From contig NZ_CANLRL010000007.1 of the NCBI RefSeq assembly GCF_947493595.1, positions 124,001 to 188,000 on the forward strand: a stretch of 64,000 nucleotides of DNA, in the 5' to 3' direction. This DNA is from an uncultured Shimia sp. (GTDB taxonomy: Bacteria > Pseudomonadota > Alphaproteobacteria > Rhodobacterales > Rhodobacteraceae). Both the position numbers and the translations under genes were made by a program. This document shows positions 36,946 through 45,436 of the stretch, one piece after another; position 1 is the first letter of the stretch, and each line of letters begins with the position of its first letter. The notes beneath the pieces are model-generated. The model saw nothing but the letters and a program-made list of their open reading frames with translations, had not been told where the DNA came from and did no database searches.

Positions 36946-37590
36946 ATGGATAATCACTGGGGGCAAGACGATATGGGCGAGACAGGTATTTGGGGACCGG
37001 CATTGGCCGGGTTTGCACTGGGGTTTTCGCTCATTATGGCGATTGGTGCGCAAAACGCCTTTGTGCTGCGCCAAGGCTTAAGGGGGGAATATGTGCTGCC
37101 ACTGGTGCTGACCTGTGCGGTGAGTGATGCCATTTTGATCACGCTTGGCGTGGCGGGCTTTGGCGCGCTGATTGCGGCGAACCCGAGCATGATTGAGTGG
37201 GTGCGCTATGGCGGTGCGGCGTTCCTGTTTGTCTATGGCGCGATGAACTTCAAGGCTGCGGCGGCAGGGGGAGATGCCTTGCAGGACAAAGGCCGCACGG
37301 CAGGCAGTTTGGGCGCGGCGGTGATGACCTGTGTGCTGCTGACCTGGGCCAATCCACATGTGTATTTGGACACTGTCGTGCTATTGGGCGGGATTTCCGC
37401 GCAATATGCGCCCGGCTGGGCCTTTGGGGTTGGTGCGGTAACCGCAAGCTTTGTGTTTTTCTTCTCTCTGGGGTTTGGCGCCAAACTGTTGCGGCCTTTC
37501 TTTGTCAATCCACGCTCCTGGCAGATTTTGGATGTGCTGGTCGGGCTAACCATGTGGGCGATTGCCGCGAAACTGATCTGGGGCATGTGA
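36946..37590 (+). CDS. lysE: LysE/ArgO-family amino acid exporter
   Basis: A 214-residue membrane protein with about six helices, LGFSLIMAIGAQNAFVLRQGLRG at the N-terminus and TWANPHVYLDTVVLLG in the middle, both diagnostic of LysE/ArgO. It exports lysine or arginine. ArgP, encoded divergently, is its probable activator. The start at 36946 has AAGGTG upstream; an ATG nine codons later (36973) is also possible and gives a length nearer E. coli ArgO. A repeat-type hairpin element follows directly after the stop. Confidence 0.9.
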   Translation: MDNHWGQDDMGETGIWGPALAGFALGFSLIMAIGAQNAFVLRQGLRGEYVLPLVLTCAVSDAILITLGVAGFGALIAANPSMIEWVRYGGAAFLFVYGAMNFKAAAAGGDALQDKGRTAGSLGAAVMTCVLLTWANPHVYLDTVVLLGGISAQYAPGWAFGVGAVTASFVFFFSLGFGAKLLRPFFVNPRSWQILDVLVGLTMWAIAAKLIWGM

Positions 37591-37650
37591 GGGGGCGCTG
37601 CCCCCGTCGGCGCATGCGCCGACTCCCCCGGGATATTTGGGGAAGGAGAA
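37591..37650 (+). repeat. Dispersed intergenic hairpin element, copy 1
   Basis: Directly after the lysE stop: GGGGGC-GCT-GCCCCC (37591-37605), the perfect palindrome GTCGGCGCATGCGCCGAC (37606-37623), then TCCCCCGGGATATTTGGGG and AAGGAGAAG. The same order of parts recurs at 43131-43196 (minus) and, shortened, at 62920-62966. It probably also works as a terminator. Confidence 0.8.
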
Positions 37651-37755
37651 GACTGGGGTGTTCTGTGAGGCGGCGCACATAAGTTGTGGGGACTCGCCTG
37701 TTTTGTGCGACAGGGAAATGGCCATATCCTTTTGGTAGCAAGTCAGGAGGACGCC

Positions 37756-38700
37756 ATGAGTTGGAACCCAGCCTTAGAGCCAACATTGCCAGATGCCACC
37801 GCCTTGGAGGCGATCGAGACGGTCATTGTGCCGCGTTCTCGAGACCTTGGCGGATTCTCTGTGCGGCGGGCGTTGCCTGCGCCCAAGCGGCAGATGGTGG
37901 GGCCGTTTATCTTCTTTGATGAAGCGGGACCGGCGGAGTTTTTGACCGGGCAAGGTATTGATGTGCGGCCGCATCCGCATATCGGTCTTGGGACGGTAAC
38001 GTATCTCTATCGCGGTGAGTTTGAGCATCGCGACAGTCTTGGCACACATCAGATGATTTATCCCGGTGAGGTGAACTGGATGGTGGCGGGCAATGGCGTG
38101 ACCCATTCGGAGCGCACATCGGAAGCCACGCGCAAGGCGCCAAGCTCGCTGTTTGGGATTCAGACCTGGATTGCTTTGCCGGAAGAGCGTGAGGATGATC
38201 CGGCGGCGTTTGAGCATCATGGCAAAGAGGCGTTGCCGTTTCTGGAAGGCGAAGGCAAAGAGGTGCGGTTGATCCTTGGCGATGCCTGGGGGGAGCGGGC
38301 GCCGGTGAGCATGATGTCAGAGACGTTTTATGCGGATGTGGCGCTTCAAGCTGGGGCGAAGCTGCCGATGCCAGACAATCACGAGGATCGTGGGCTTTAT
38401 GTTTTGGAAGGCGCTGTGGAGATTGCGGGGGACGTGTTTGAGCCGGGACGCATGGTAGTGTTCCGGCCCGGAGATGCGATCACGGTGACGGCGGGTCCCC
38501 AAGGTGCACGGCTGATGGCGCTGGGTGGGGAAACCATGAATGGGCCGCGGTATATCTCGTGGAATTTTGTCAGCTCCAGCAAGGAGAAGATTGAGGCTGC
38601 CAAAGCCGATTGGGCGGCGGGAGATTGGGCCGATGGGCGGTTTCAATTGCCGCCTGGGGACGATCAGGAGTTTATTCCCTTGCCAGACAGGATGCTGTGA
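37756..38700 (+). CDS. Pirin-family bicupin protein
   Basis: A 314-residue pirin. The N-terminal cupin has FIFFDEAGPAEF, RPHPHIGLGTVTYLYRGEFEHRDSLG and MVAGNGVTHSERT, giving the His/His/His/Glu metal site; the C-terminal cupin is HEDRGLYVLEGAVEIAGD. Some bacterial pirins are quercetin 2,3-dioxygenases and others modulate enzymes; the role here is unknown. The ATG at 37756 has CAGGAGG six bases before it. The EamA transporter gene follows after 71 bases. Confidence 0.9.
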   Translation: MSWNPALEPTLPDATALEAIETVIVPRSRDLGGFSVRRALPAPKRQMVGPFIFFDEAGPAEFLTGQGIDVRPHPHIGLGTVTYLYRGEFEHRDSLGTHQMIYPGEVNWMVAGNGVTHSERTSEATRKAPSSLFGIQTWIALPEEREDDPAAFEHHGKEALPFLEGEGKEVRLILGDAWGERAPVSMMSETFYADVALQAGAKLPMPDNHEDRGLYVLEGAVEIAGDVFEPGRMVVFRPGDAITVTAGPQGARLMALGGETMNGPRYISWNFVSSSKEKIEAAKADWAAGDWADGRFQLPPGDDQEFIPLPDRML

Positions 38701-38771
38701 CGCCGCGGCAAAATTTTGCTTAACAGGTTTCCTACCTCGACACTGCCGCCACGTCATGTCTATGTGGCGGC

Positions 38772-39677
38772 ATGACGGATGAAAGTGCCAGTTCCCCTGT
38801 GATGGGCGTGTTTTGGATGCTGGTCACGGGGCTTTGCTTTGTGGCGGTGACCGCGCTTGTGAAGATGGTGGGGACACGGCTGCCTGCCTCTGAGACGGCG
38901 TTTTTGCGCTATGCGTTGGGCATCGTGTTTCTGATCCCGATGATCAAACCAATTTTAGAGGCGAAGCTCACCAAGCGGCAAGTTGGCTTGTTCAGCCTGC
39001 GCGGTGTTTTGCACACCGGTGCGGTGGTGGCGTGGTTCTTTGCCATGGCGCGCATTCCTATCGCTGAGGTCACGGCGATGAACTACCTGTCGCCGGTCTA
39101 TGTTACCGTTGGTGCGGCACTTTTCCTGGGGGAGAAGCTGGCGTTTCGGCGGATCGCGGCGGTGATTGTGGCCTTGATTGGTGTGACGATCATTTTGCGA
39201 CCGGGCTTTCGTGAGTTGAGCCCAGGGCATTTTGCCATGTTGTTCACCGCGCTGGGCTTTGCCGGTGGCTACCTAATAGCCAAACGATTGAGTGAAGAGG
39301 TCAGCCCTACTGTGGTTGTGGGCATGTTGTCGGTGACGGTGACGATTGGGTTGGCGCCGCTGGCGTTGTCAGTTTGGGTGACGCCGACTTTGGAAGAACT
39401 TGTGATCCTGTTTGGCGTGGCCTGTTTTGCCACGGCAGGGCATTACACGATGACCTTGGCTTTCAAAGCCGCGCCGGTGACGGTGACGCAGCCGGTGAGT
39501 TTCTTGCAGATGGTCTGGGCGGTATTGCTGGGCTGGATTGGATTTGGCGAGCAACCGGATGTCTGGGTGCTGGTTGGGGCGCTTACAATCATTGGCGCGA
39601 TCAGCTTTATCACCTGGCGTGAGGCCATGTTGAAGCGGCGGCAAATCACGCCGCTGGTGGGGCAGACCAAGCTCTGA
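38772..39677 (+). CDS. EamA/DMT-family transporter
   Basis: A 301-residue inner-membrane protein with ten predicted helices in two EamA repeats (about 10-145 and 155-290). Blocks such as ETAFLRYALGIVFLIP and PIAEVTAMNYLSPVYVTV in the first repeat and FKAAPVTVTQPVSFLQMVWAVLLGW in the second are typical of S-adenosylmethionine/metabolite carriers of the drug/metabolite superfamily. Substrate is unknown. It follows the pirin gene and precedes the DUF1036 gene in the same direction. Confidence 0.88.
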   Translation: MTDESASSPVMGVFWMLVTGLCFVAVTALVKMVGTRLPASETAFLRYALGIVFLIPMIKPILEAKLTKRQVGLFSLRGVLHTGAVVAWFFAMARIPIAEVTAMNYLSPVYVTVGAALFLGEKLAFRRIAAVIVALIGVTIILRPGFRELSPGHFAMLFTALGFAGGYLIAKRLSEEVSPTVVVGMLSVTVTIGLAPLALSVWVTPTLEELVILFGVACFATAGHYTMTLAFKAAPVTVTQPVSFLQMVWAVLLGWIGFGEQPDVWVLVGALTIIGAISFITWREAMLKRRQITPLVGQTKL

Positions 39678-39733
39678 AATTTGCCACAGCGTTGTAACTG
39701 CGCCTATCCTGAAGGAAATCGGGAGGGGGCACT

Positions 39734-40819
39734 ATGAGATCAGCTTTCAGGATGGTCGGGTTAGCGGCGGCGGTCACGCTGCCAGTGGCCGCTCAGGCGG
39801 GGTTGGAAATCTGTAACGAGGCTGGGTTCTCGCAAAGTGTGGCGGTGGCCTACAAGGATGGGGATGCCTATCGTTCACGTGGGTGGTGGAACCTAGATCC
39901 GGGCGAGTGCGACACGCCGGTGACTGGAGATCTGAAGCGACGGTATTACTATGTCTTTGCCACTGCGACGGGCTATGAGTTTGATCCGGCAGAACGGTTT
40001 AGTTTTTGCACTGAGCTCTCTGGGTTTTCCATTGTGGGCGATGAGGATTGTGCGGCGCGTGGGTACGATAAGTCGATGTTTGCCAAAATCGACACCGGCA
40101 AGACTGCCAAAGACTACCGGCTGAACATCAAAGCGGGGATTTTCACGGCGTTGGAAACGGGAGGTGCGGGTGGTGCGACTGCAACGCCACCTGCGGAGAT
40201 AGTTTACACGACAGAGTCCGAAGCGCGGCGGATTTTGCCGCTTTATATGCCGATGGAGAACTCCGGTTTCTTTGGGGAACCGTTTTCGCAGGTCGGCATC
40301 TTTCAGGGCTGCGCCTATGAGTATGAGGACGCGTTTTGCAGCTTTCATGCGGAAGGTTGGAAGTATTACGTGAACTACGGAAATGGCACCGAGGATGCTT
40401 TGCTCAATGCGCTGGAGTTTTTGCCGGTGGGTACGCCGGTGGCCTTTGGCGGGGACATGATCAGCTATGGCGACATCACGGTGGACACGGTGATCAGGGA
40501 GGTCAGCTACTTTCCGGAGCTTGATCCCTATCAGCACATTCGAGAAGCGATGATGGGGATGTGGCGTGATATGACGGACCGCACTGCCCAAGTCTTGATT
40601 GAAGGTGCGGAGTGGACGGACATGTATAATGGCGAGCCTGCTGCGACTTACTTTTTGCAGATCGCACCCAATTGTGATGCGGGGCCAGGCGGGCCGGTGT
40701 TGTTGCAAACCAATCCCGAGGACCGCGAGCCATACTGCTATATGATCGACAGCGTTACGGACGATGAGATGGTGCTGTACTATTATGGCAATCCGCAGCC
40801 CTTCGTTTACCGGCGATGA
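39734..40819 (+). CDS. Secreted DUF1036 protein with C-terminal four-Cys domain
   Basis: A 361-residue exported protein with signal peptide up to AQA-22. Residues about 23-132 are a DUF1036 domain (EICNEAGFSQSVAVAYKDGD, RGWWNLDPGEC). After a Gly/Ala/Thr-rich linker, residues about 180-361 form a second domain: GEPFSQVGIFQGC193, C202, GWKYYVNY, GDITVDTV, LDPYQHIREAMMGMW, C314 and C335. This domain recurs in the protein encoded at 42474-43130 on the other side of betC, with Cys spacing almost the same. Probably periplasmic with two disulfides. Function unknown. Confidence 0.82.
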   Translation: MRSAFRMVGLAAAVTLPVAAQAGLEICNEAGFSQSVAVAYKDGDAYRSRGWWNLDPGECDTPVTGDLKRRYYYVFATATGYEFDPAERFSFCTELSGFSIVGDEDCAARGYDKSMFAKIDTGKTAKDYRLNIKAGIFTALETGGAGGATATPPAEIVYTTESEARRILPLYMPMENSGFFGEPFSQVGIFQGCAYEYEDAFCSFHAEGWKYYVNYGNGTEDALLNALEFLPVGTPVAFGGDMISYGDITVDTVIREVSYFPELDPYQHIREAMMGMWRDMTDRTAQVLIEGAEWTDMYNGEPAATYFLQIAPNCDAGPGGPVLLQTNPEDREPYCYMIDSVTDDEMVLYYYGNPQPFVYRR

Positions 40820-40892
40820 TTTGTCGCGAAACGTCTTGAGCTTGGGGCAGCAGTGTTCCTAGGGTGTGCGTAAACGTCCAAGGAGCCTGCAC

Positions 40893-42401
40893 ATGTCCCG
40901 TCCCAACATCCTGATTTTTATGGTGGATCAGCTCAACGGCACGTTTTTCCCGGATGGTCCTGCGGAGTGGTTACATGCGCCGAACCTGAAGAAGCTGGCA
41001 GCGCGGTCGACGCGGTTTCAAAACGCCTACACGGCCAGCCCCTTGTGCGCGCCGGGGCGGGCGGCGTTTATGTCGGGGCAGTTGCCAAGCGGCACAGGTG
41101 TTTATGACAATGCGGCGGAGTTTGCTTCCTCCATTCCAACCTACGCGCACCATCTGCGCCGGGCGGGCTATCAGACCTGCCTGTCTGGTAAAATGCACTT
41201 TGTTGGGCCAGATCAGTTGCATGGGTTTGAAGAGCGGCTAACGACGGACATCTACCCGCCGGATTTTGGCTGGACGCCGGATTACCGCAAGCCGGGAGAG
41301 CGCATCGAGTGGTGGTATCACAATATGGGCAGCGTGACCGGTGCAGGCGTTGCCGAGATCTCCAACCAAATGGAGTACGATGACGAGGTGGCCTATCACG
41401 CCACGCGCAAGGTCTATGATCTGGCGCGGGGGCATGACGCGCGTCCGTGGTGTCTGACCGTCAGCTTTACGCATCCGCATGATCCCTATGTTGCGCGTAA
41501 GAAGTACTGGGATTTGTATGAAGACTGTGAGCACCTTCTGCCGGAGGTCGGGGCGATCCCATATGAGGAGCAAGATGCGCATTCCAAACGCATTTTTGAC
41601 GCCAATGACTGGCGAAGCTTTGACATCACAGAAGAAGATATCCGCTGCTCGCGCCGCGCGTATTTTGCCAACATCAGCTATCTGGACGACAAGATTGGCG
41701 AAATCATGGAAGCGTTGGAAGCCACGCGGCAGGAGGCCGTGATCCTGTTTGTCAGTGACCATGGCGACATGCTGGGTGAGCGCGGGCTGTGGTTCAAAAT
41801 GAGCTTTTATGAGGGCTCCAGCCGGGTGCCGATGATGGTGTCCGCGCCCAACATGGAACCCGGCTTGGTGACCACACCGGTGAGCAACATTGATGTGTGT
41901 CCAACGATTTGCGAATTGGCATGCGTGAGCATGGAGGAGGTCATGCCCTGGACCACGGGAGAGAGCCTTGTGCATCTGGGGCAGGGCGGGGAACGCACCA
42001 CCCCGGTGGCGATGGAGTATGCGGCAGAAGCCTCATATGCGCCGATGGTGTCGCTGCGCTATGGCAAATGGAAGTACAATCGCTGTGCGCTGGACCCGGA
42101 TCAGCTGTTCGATCTTGAAGCTGATCCACATGAGCTGACCAATCTGGCGGAGCAGCCTGCGCATCAGGGCACGGTGCAGAGTTTGCGGGCCAAGTCCGAG
42201 GCGCGCTGGGATCTGGCGGCGTTTGATGCGGCGGTGCGGGAAAGTCAGGCGCGGCGTTGGGTGGTCTATGAGGCGTTGCGCGAGGGTGGCTATTTCCCGT
42301 GGGATTATCAGCCGTTGCAAAAGGCCTCGGAGCGCTACATGCGCAATCACATGGACCTGAATGTGGTGGAGGAGAATCAGCGCTTCCCGCGTGGGGAATG
42401 A
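40893..42401 (+). CDS. betC: Choline-sulfatase
   Basis: A 502-residue arylsulfatase-fold enzyme. It begins with NILIFMVDQLNGTFFPDG, whose Asp binds the metal, and LCAPGRAAFMSG holds the C-x-P-x-R signature in which the Cys becomes formylglycine. VSDHGDMLGERGLW and the C-terminal DEFD-like tail region match choline sulfatases. It hydrolyses choline-O-sulfate to choline and sulfate in the cytoplasm, feeding BetA and BetB encoded 3 kb downstream. AAGGAGCC precedes the ATG at 40893. The two flanking genes encode related secreted proteins. Confidence 0.92.
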   Translation: MSRPNILIFMVDQLNGTFFPDGPAEWLHAPNLKKLAARSTRFQNAYTASPLCAPGRAAFMSGQLPSGTGVYDNAAEFASSIPTYAHHLRRAGYQTCLSGKMHFVGPDQLHGFEERLTTDIYPPDFGWTPDYRKPGERIEWWYHNMGSVTGAGVAEISNQMEYDDEVAYHATRKVYDLARGHDARPWCLTVSFTHPHDPYVARKKYWDLYEDCEHLLPEVGAIPYEEQDAHSKRIFDANDWRSFDITEEDIRCSRRAYFANISYLDDKIGEIMEALEATRQEAVILFVSDHGDMLGERGLWFKMSFYEGSSRVPMMVSAPNMEPGLVTTPVSNIDVCPTICELACVSMEEVMPWTTGESLVHLGQGGERTTPVAMEYAAEASYAPMVSLRYGKWKYNRCALDPDQLFDLEADPHELTNLAEQPAHQGTVQSLRAKSEARWDLAAFDAAVRESQARRWVVYEALREGGYFPWDYQPLQKASERYMRNHMDLNVVEENQRFPRGE

Positions 42402-42473
42402 GGCCGCACACGTAACAGTAGATTGTTAAGGCTTTCACCCCTAGGCTGCGCCAAACGCGAAGGGGAGAGCTTT

Positions 42474-43130
42474 ATGATTTTGAAAACACTGATGTTGGCG
42501 GGTGCTGCCATGACGCTGGCAAGCGTGGGACAGGCGCAGATGTTTATTGATAGCGGGACAAAAAGTGGCACTCGGGGAGAGCCCATTGAAGACGTGGCCA
42601 TGTTGCACAGCTGTATCTTTGAAACAGAGGTGCCAAGTTGCCAGCTGACCAGCAATGGGTTCACCTATTACGTGAGCTGGAATGAGCCAACGCCAAGCTA
42701 CATTGTCGAGGCGATGGGCACATTGCATGTAAACGCGCCGCTGTGGCTGCGGGCGGATATCGTGGAGATGGGCGATATGTCGGCGGAACTGGCTGTACAT
42801 GCGTTCCGCCATGATCCCTCTTTGGACCCTTACGCTGAAATCCGTGCCAACCTGCAAGGGCAATGGGTGTTTGCTGCCGATCCGGCCTACACCTCAACGG
42901 TATGGGGCGATCAGGTGACCGAGGAGATCAACGGGGACTATTCGTCAGAGTACACGCTGCAATTGGCGGACAGTTGTGAGAAATCAAACGGGCAGGGGCC
43001 GGTGATGATTGCGCATATTGATCCCTGGAGCGAGCCGCCCTGCATGATTATTGAAGCGGTCACGGCGGATAAGATGATCATGCAATTGGCCGGGGGGGAT
43101 GGCACGCTTTACAAATACGTGCGCCCCTAG
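42474..43130 (+). CDS. Secreted four-Cys protein, paralogue of the C-terminal domain at 39734-40819
   Basis: A 218-residue exported protein: signal peptide to GQAQ (about 22), then GEPIEDVAMLHSC47, C56, GFTYYVSW, LDPYAEIRANLQGQW, C168 and C190. These blocks align in order and spacing with residues 183-361 of the DUF1036 protein. The DUF1036 part is absent. The ATG at 42474 has AGGGGAG upstream; the frame open before it lacks a signal peptide. It follows betC by 72 bases and is probably in the same message. Periplasmic; function unknown. Confidence 0.8.
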   Translation: MILKTLMLAGAAMTLASVGQAQMFIDSGTKSGTRGEPIEDVAMLHSCIFETEVPSCQLTSNGFTYYVSWNEPTPSYIVEAMGTLHVNAPLWLRADIVEMGDMSAELAVHAFRHDPSLDPYAEIRANLQGQWVFAADPAYTSTVWGDQVTEEINGDYSSEYTLQLADSCEKSNGQGPVMIAHIDPWSEPPCMIIEAVTADKMIMQLAGGDGTLYKYVRP

Positions 43131-43196
43131 GCTTCTTCTTGCCCCAAATATCCCGGGGGAGACGCGCATCGCGCGGCGGGGGCTGGCCCCCATCGC
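43131..43196 (-). repeat. Dispersed intergenic hairpin element, copy 2
   Basis: Read leftward: GGGGGC-CAG-CCCCC, then a GCCGCGCGATGCGCGTC imperfect palindrome, then TCCCCCGGGATATTTGGGG and CAAGAAGAAG. Same layout as 37591-37650. It lies between the convergent ends of the four-Cys gene and betI, where it can end both transcripts. Confidence 0.8.
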
Positions 43197-43206
43197 TCTT
43201 TGTAGG

Positions 43207-43791
43207 TCAGTCTTGTGACAACAACATGAGGTCCGCCACTTCGCGGGCCTCTTTGCGTGCCTGGGCTGGGTTAAGTGGCGCGTCGGATTGCGCGGCCTCA
43301 AGCCACACACCGTCCATGTAACATTGCAACGCTTCGCGCAGGGTTTCGCGTCGATCCTCTGCCACAAGCGCGCGCAACTCGGCGCGGAAGTGTGCGGTGA
43401 CCCGGGATCGGTTGATGCGGTGCAGGCGTTGCAGACTTTCCGCATAGGGCGCATTGGCCCAAAATTGTATCCAGATTGAGCATTGCTCATTGGTGAACAG
43501 CCGGTCCGAAAAGTTGGCGTCCAGCACGGCCATCAGCCGCTCGTGCGGAGTTTTGGCGGTGGCGTAACGCTCCAGCATCGCTTGTTTCAGCAAGGTCAGC
43601 AGGCGGCGCATGGTGGCCTCCATCAACTTTTCCTTGGAGCCAAAATAATAGTTGATCGAGGCAGCGGACGCACCGGCTTCGGCGGCAATTTCCGCCATAG
43701 TGACAACGGCATAACCCCGCTTGTGAACCGCCGTGATGGTGGCGTTGATCAACTCTTCATGTCGGATATCGCGGATACGTGTACGGCCCAT
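43207..43791 (-). CDS. betI: Choline-responsive TetR-family repressor
   Basis: A 194-residue TetR protein. The helix-turn-helix is MAEIAAEAGASAASINYYFGSKEKL; RIRDIRHEELINATITAVHKRGY, MLERYATAKTPHERL and FWANAPYAESLQRLHRINRSRV match BetI closely. In known systems BetI represses betIBA and is released by choline. It is divergent from betB, with a 22-bp palindrome in the 157-bp gap, and so probably controls both directions. Confidence 0.93.
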   Translation of the reverse strand: MGRTRIRDIRHEELINATITAVHKRGYAVVTMAEIAAEAGASAASINYYFGSKEKLMEATMRRLLTLLKQAMLERYATAKTPHERLMAVLDANFSDRLFTNEQCSIWIQFWANAPYAESLQRLHRINRSRVTAHFRAELRALVAEDRRETLREALQCYMDGVWLEAAQSDAPLNPAQARKEAREVADLMLLSQD

Positions 43792-43844
43792 GGCGCCACT
43801 TTAGCGAGATCACCCACAGGGGCAATATTGTTGTATCAATAAAA

Positions 43845-43866
43845 TTTTTAAATGGTCATTTAAAAA
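43845..43866. promoter_or_regulatory. Candidate BetI operator
   Basis: Perfect 10-bp arms TTTTTAAATG and CATTTAAAAA around a central GT, placed between the betI and betB starts. Size, AT-rich arms and position fit a TetR-family operator overlapping promoters of both genes. The inner AATGGTCATT resembles the core of E. coli BetI sites only loosely. Confidence 0.7.
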
Positions 43867-43948
43867 ATGAGCTAGCGATGTTAGTTTGGCTGTCAAATTG
43901 AGAATCCGCGGCCCCTTTGAAGTGGCCAGCACAGGAAAGGAATGCGCA

Positions 43949-45400
43949 ATGCAGCTGCAACCGACAGCCAGCCACTTCATCAATGGGGTCTTTGTGGAGG
44001 ACACCTCCGGAGCACCAATCGAGATCATCTACCCTGCAACGGGCGAGGTGATTGGCACCGTACATGCGGCGACACCGGCAATTGTGAGTCAGGCGCTTGA
44101 GAGTGCCAAGGCGGGTCAAAAGATCTGGGCGGCGATGACGGGGCGTGAACGTGGCCGCATCATGAGCCGGGCAGCGGCGATGATCATGGAGCGCAACCAT
44201 GAGCTTTCAGTGCTGGAGACCTATGACACCGGTAAACCCTATCAGGAGACCATCGCGGTGGACGCGACCTCTGGTGCGGATGCGTTGGAGTATTTTGGCG
44301 GTTTGGCGGGCAGCCTGACCGGCGAGCATATCCCGCTGGGCGAGGACTGGGTTTATACTGTGCGCGAACCGCTGGGCGTCTGTGTCGGCATCGGCGCATG
44401 GAACTATCCAACCCAGATTGCCTGCTGGAAAGCTGCGCCGGCACTGGCTTGTGGCAATGCGATGGTGTTTAAACCGTCCGAGACCACGCCAATGTGTGCC
44501 TTGAAGGTGGCGGAGATCTTGCATGAGGCCGGTGTGCCAGCGGGTGTGTACAACGTCATTCAAGGCATGGGCGAAGTTGGCGCCGCACTGGTCAATGATC
44601 CGCGTGTGGACAAGGTTAGCCTGACCGGATCGGTCCCAACCGGCAAGAAGGTCTATGCAGCGGCGGCCGGCCACATGAAGCATGTGACCATGGAGCTGGG
44701 CGGGAAGTCCCCGTTGATCATCTTCGATGATGCGGATGTTGAAAACGCCGTTGGTGGTGCCATTCTGGGCAACTTCTACAGTTCCGGTCAGGTGTGTTCC
44801 AACGGCACGCGGGTGTTTGTGCAGAAGGGCATCAAGGAGAAGTTCCTGACCCGTCTGGCAGAGCGACTGGGCACGGCCGTGATTGGCGATCCGTTGGATG
44901 AGGCAACCAGCTTTGGACCGATGGTTTCCGAGCGGCAGATGAACATTGTGCTGGGATATATGGCCAAGGGTGTCGACGAGGGCGCGCGGTTGGTGTGCGG
45001 TGGCAAGCGTATGGAGCGCGACGGGTTCTTCCTAGAGCCAACGGTCTTTGCCGATGTGACCGATGACATGACCATTGCGCGCGAAGAGATTTTTGGTCCT
45101 GTGATGTCGGTGTTGGACTTTGACACCGAGGAAGAGGTGATCGCGCGGGCCAATGATACCGAATATGGCCTGTCTGCCGGTGTGTTCACGTCTGACCTGT
45201 CTCGTGGCCACCGTGTAATCGGGAAGCTGGAAGCGGGCAGTTGTTTCATCAACTCCTACAATGATGCGCCGGTGGAGGCTCCGTTTGGTGGAGTCAAAAA
45301 CTCCGGCGTGGGGCGTGAAAACTCCAAAGAAGCGATCAACCACTACAGCCAGGTGAAGTCCGTCTATGTGCGCATGGGCGACGTAGAAGCGCCTTACTAA
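43949..45400 (+). CDS. betB: Betaine-aldehyde dehydrogenase
   Basis: A 483-residue aldehyde dehydrogenase. NAD-site blocks [19 protein letters not shown] and GSVPTGK are present, [10 protein letters not shown] has the general-base Glu and [12 protein letters not shown] the catalytic Cys. It oxidises betaine aldehyde to glycine betaine, an osmoprotectant. The ATG at 43949 has AGGAAAGG upstream and matches the BetB N-terminus (HFINGVFV). betA follows after 36 bases, so betB-betA are one unit under the BetI palindrome. Confidence 0.95.
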   Translation: MQLQPTASHFINGVFVEDTSGAPIEIIYPATGEVIGTVHAATPAIVSQALESAKAGQKIWAAMTGRERGRIMSRAAAMIMERNHELSVLETYDTGKPYQETIAVDATSGADALEYFGGLAGSLTGEHIPLGEDWVYTVREPLGVCVGIGAWNYPTQIACWKAAPALACGNAMVFKPSETTPMCALKVAEILHEAGVPAGVYNVIQGMGEVGAALVNDPRVDKVSLTGSVPTGKKVYAAAAGHMKHVTMELGGKSPLIIFDDADVENAVGGAILGNFYSSGQVCSNGTRVFVQKGIKEKFLTRLAERLGTAVIGDPLDEATSFGPMVSERQMNIVLGYMAKGVDEGARLVCGGKRMERDGFFLEPTVFADVTDDMTIAREEIFGPVMSVLDFDTEEEVIARANDTEYGLSAGVFTSDLSRGHRVIGKLEAGSCFINSYNDAPVEAPFGGVKNSGVGRENSKEAINHYSQVKSVYVRMGDVEAPY

Positions 45401-45436
45401 TTGCCCGCGATGGCGGCCCTGTCAGGAAAGATCAAG

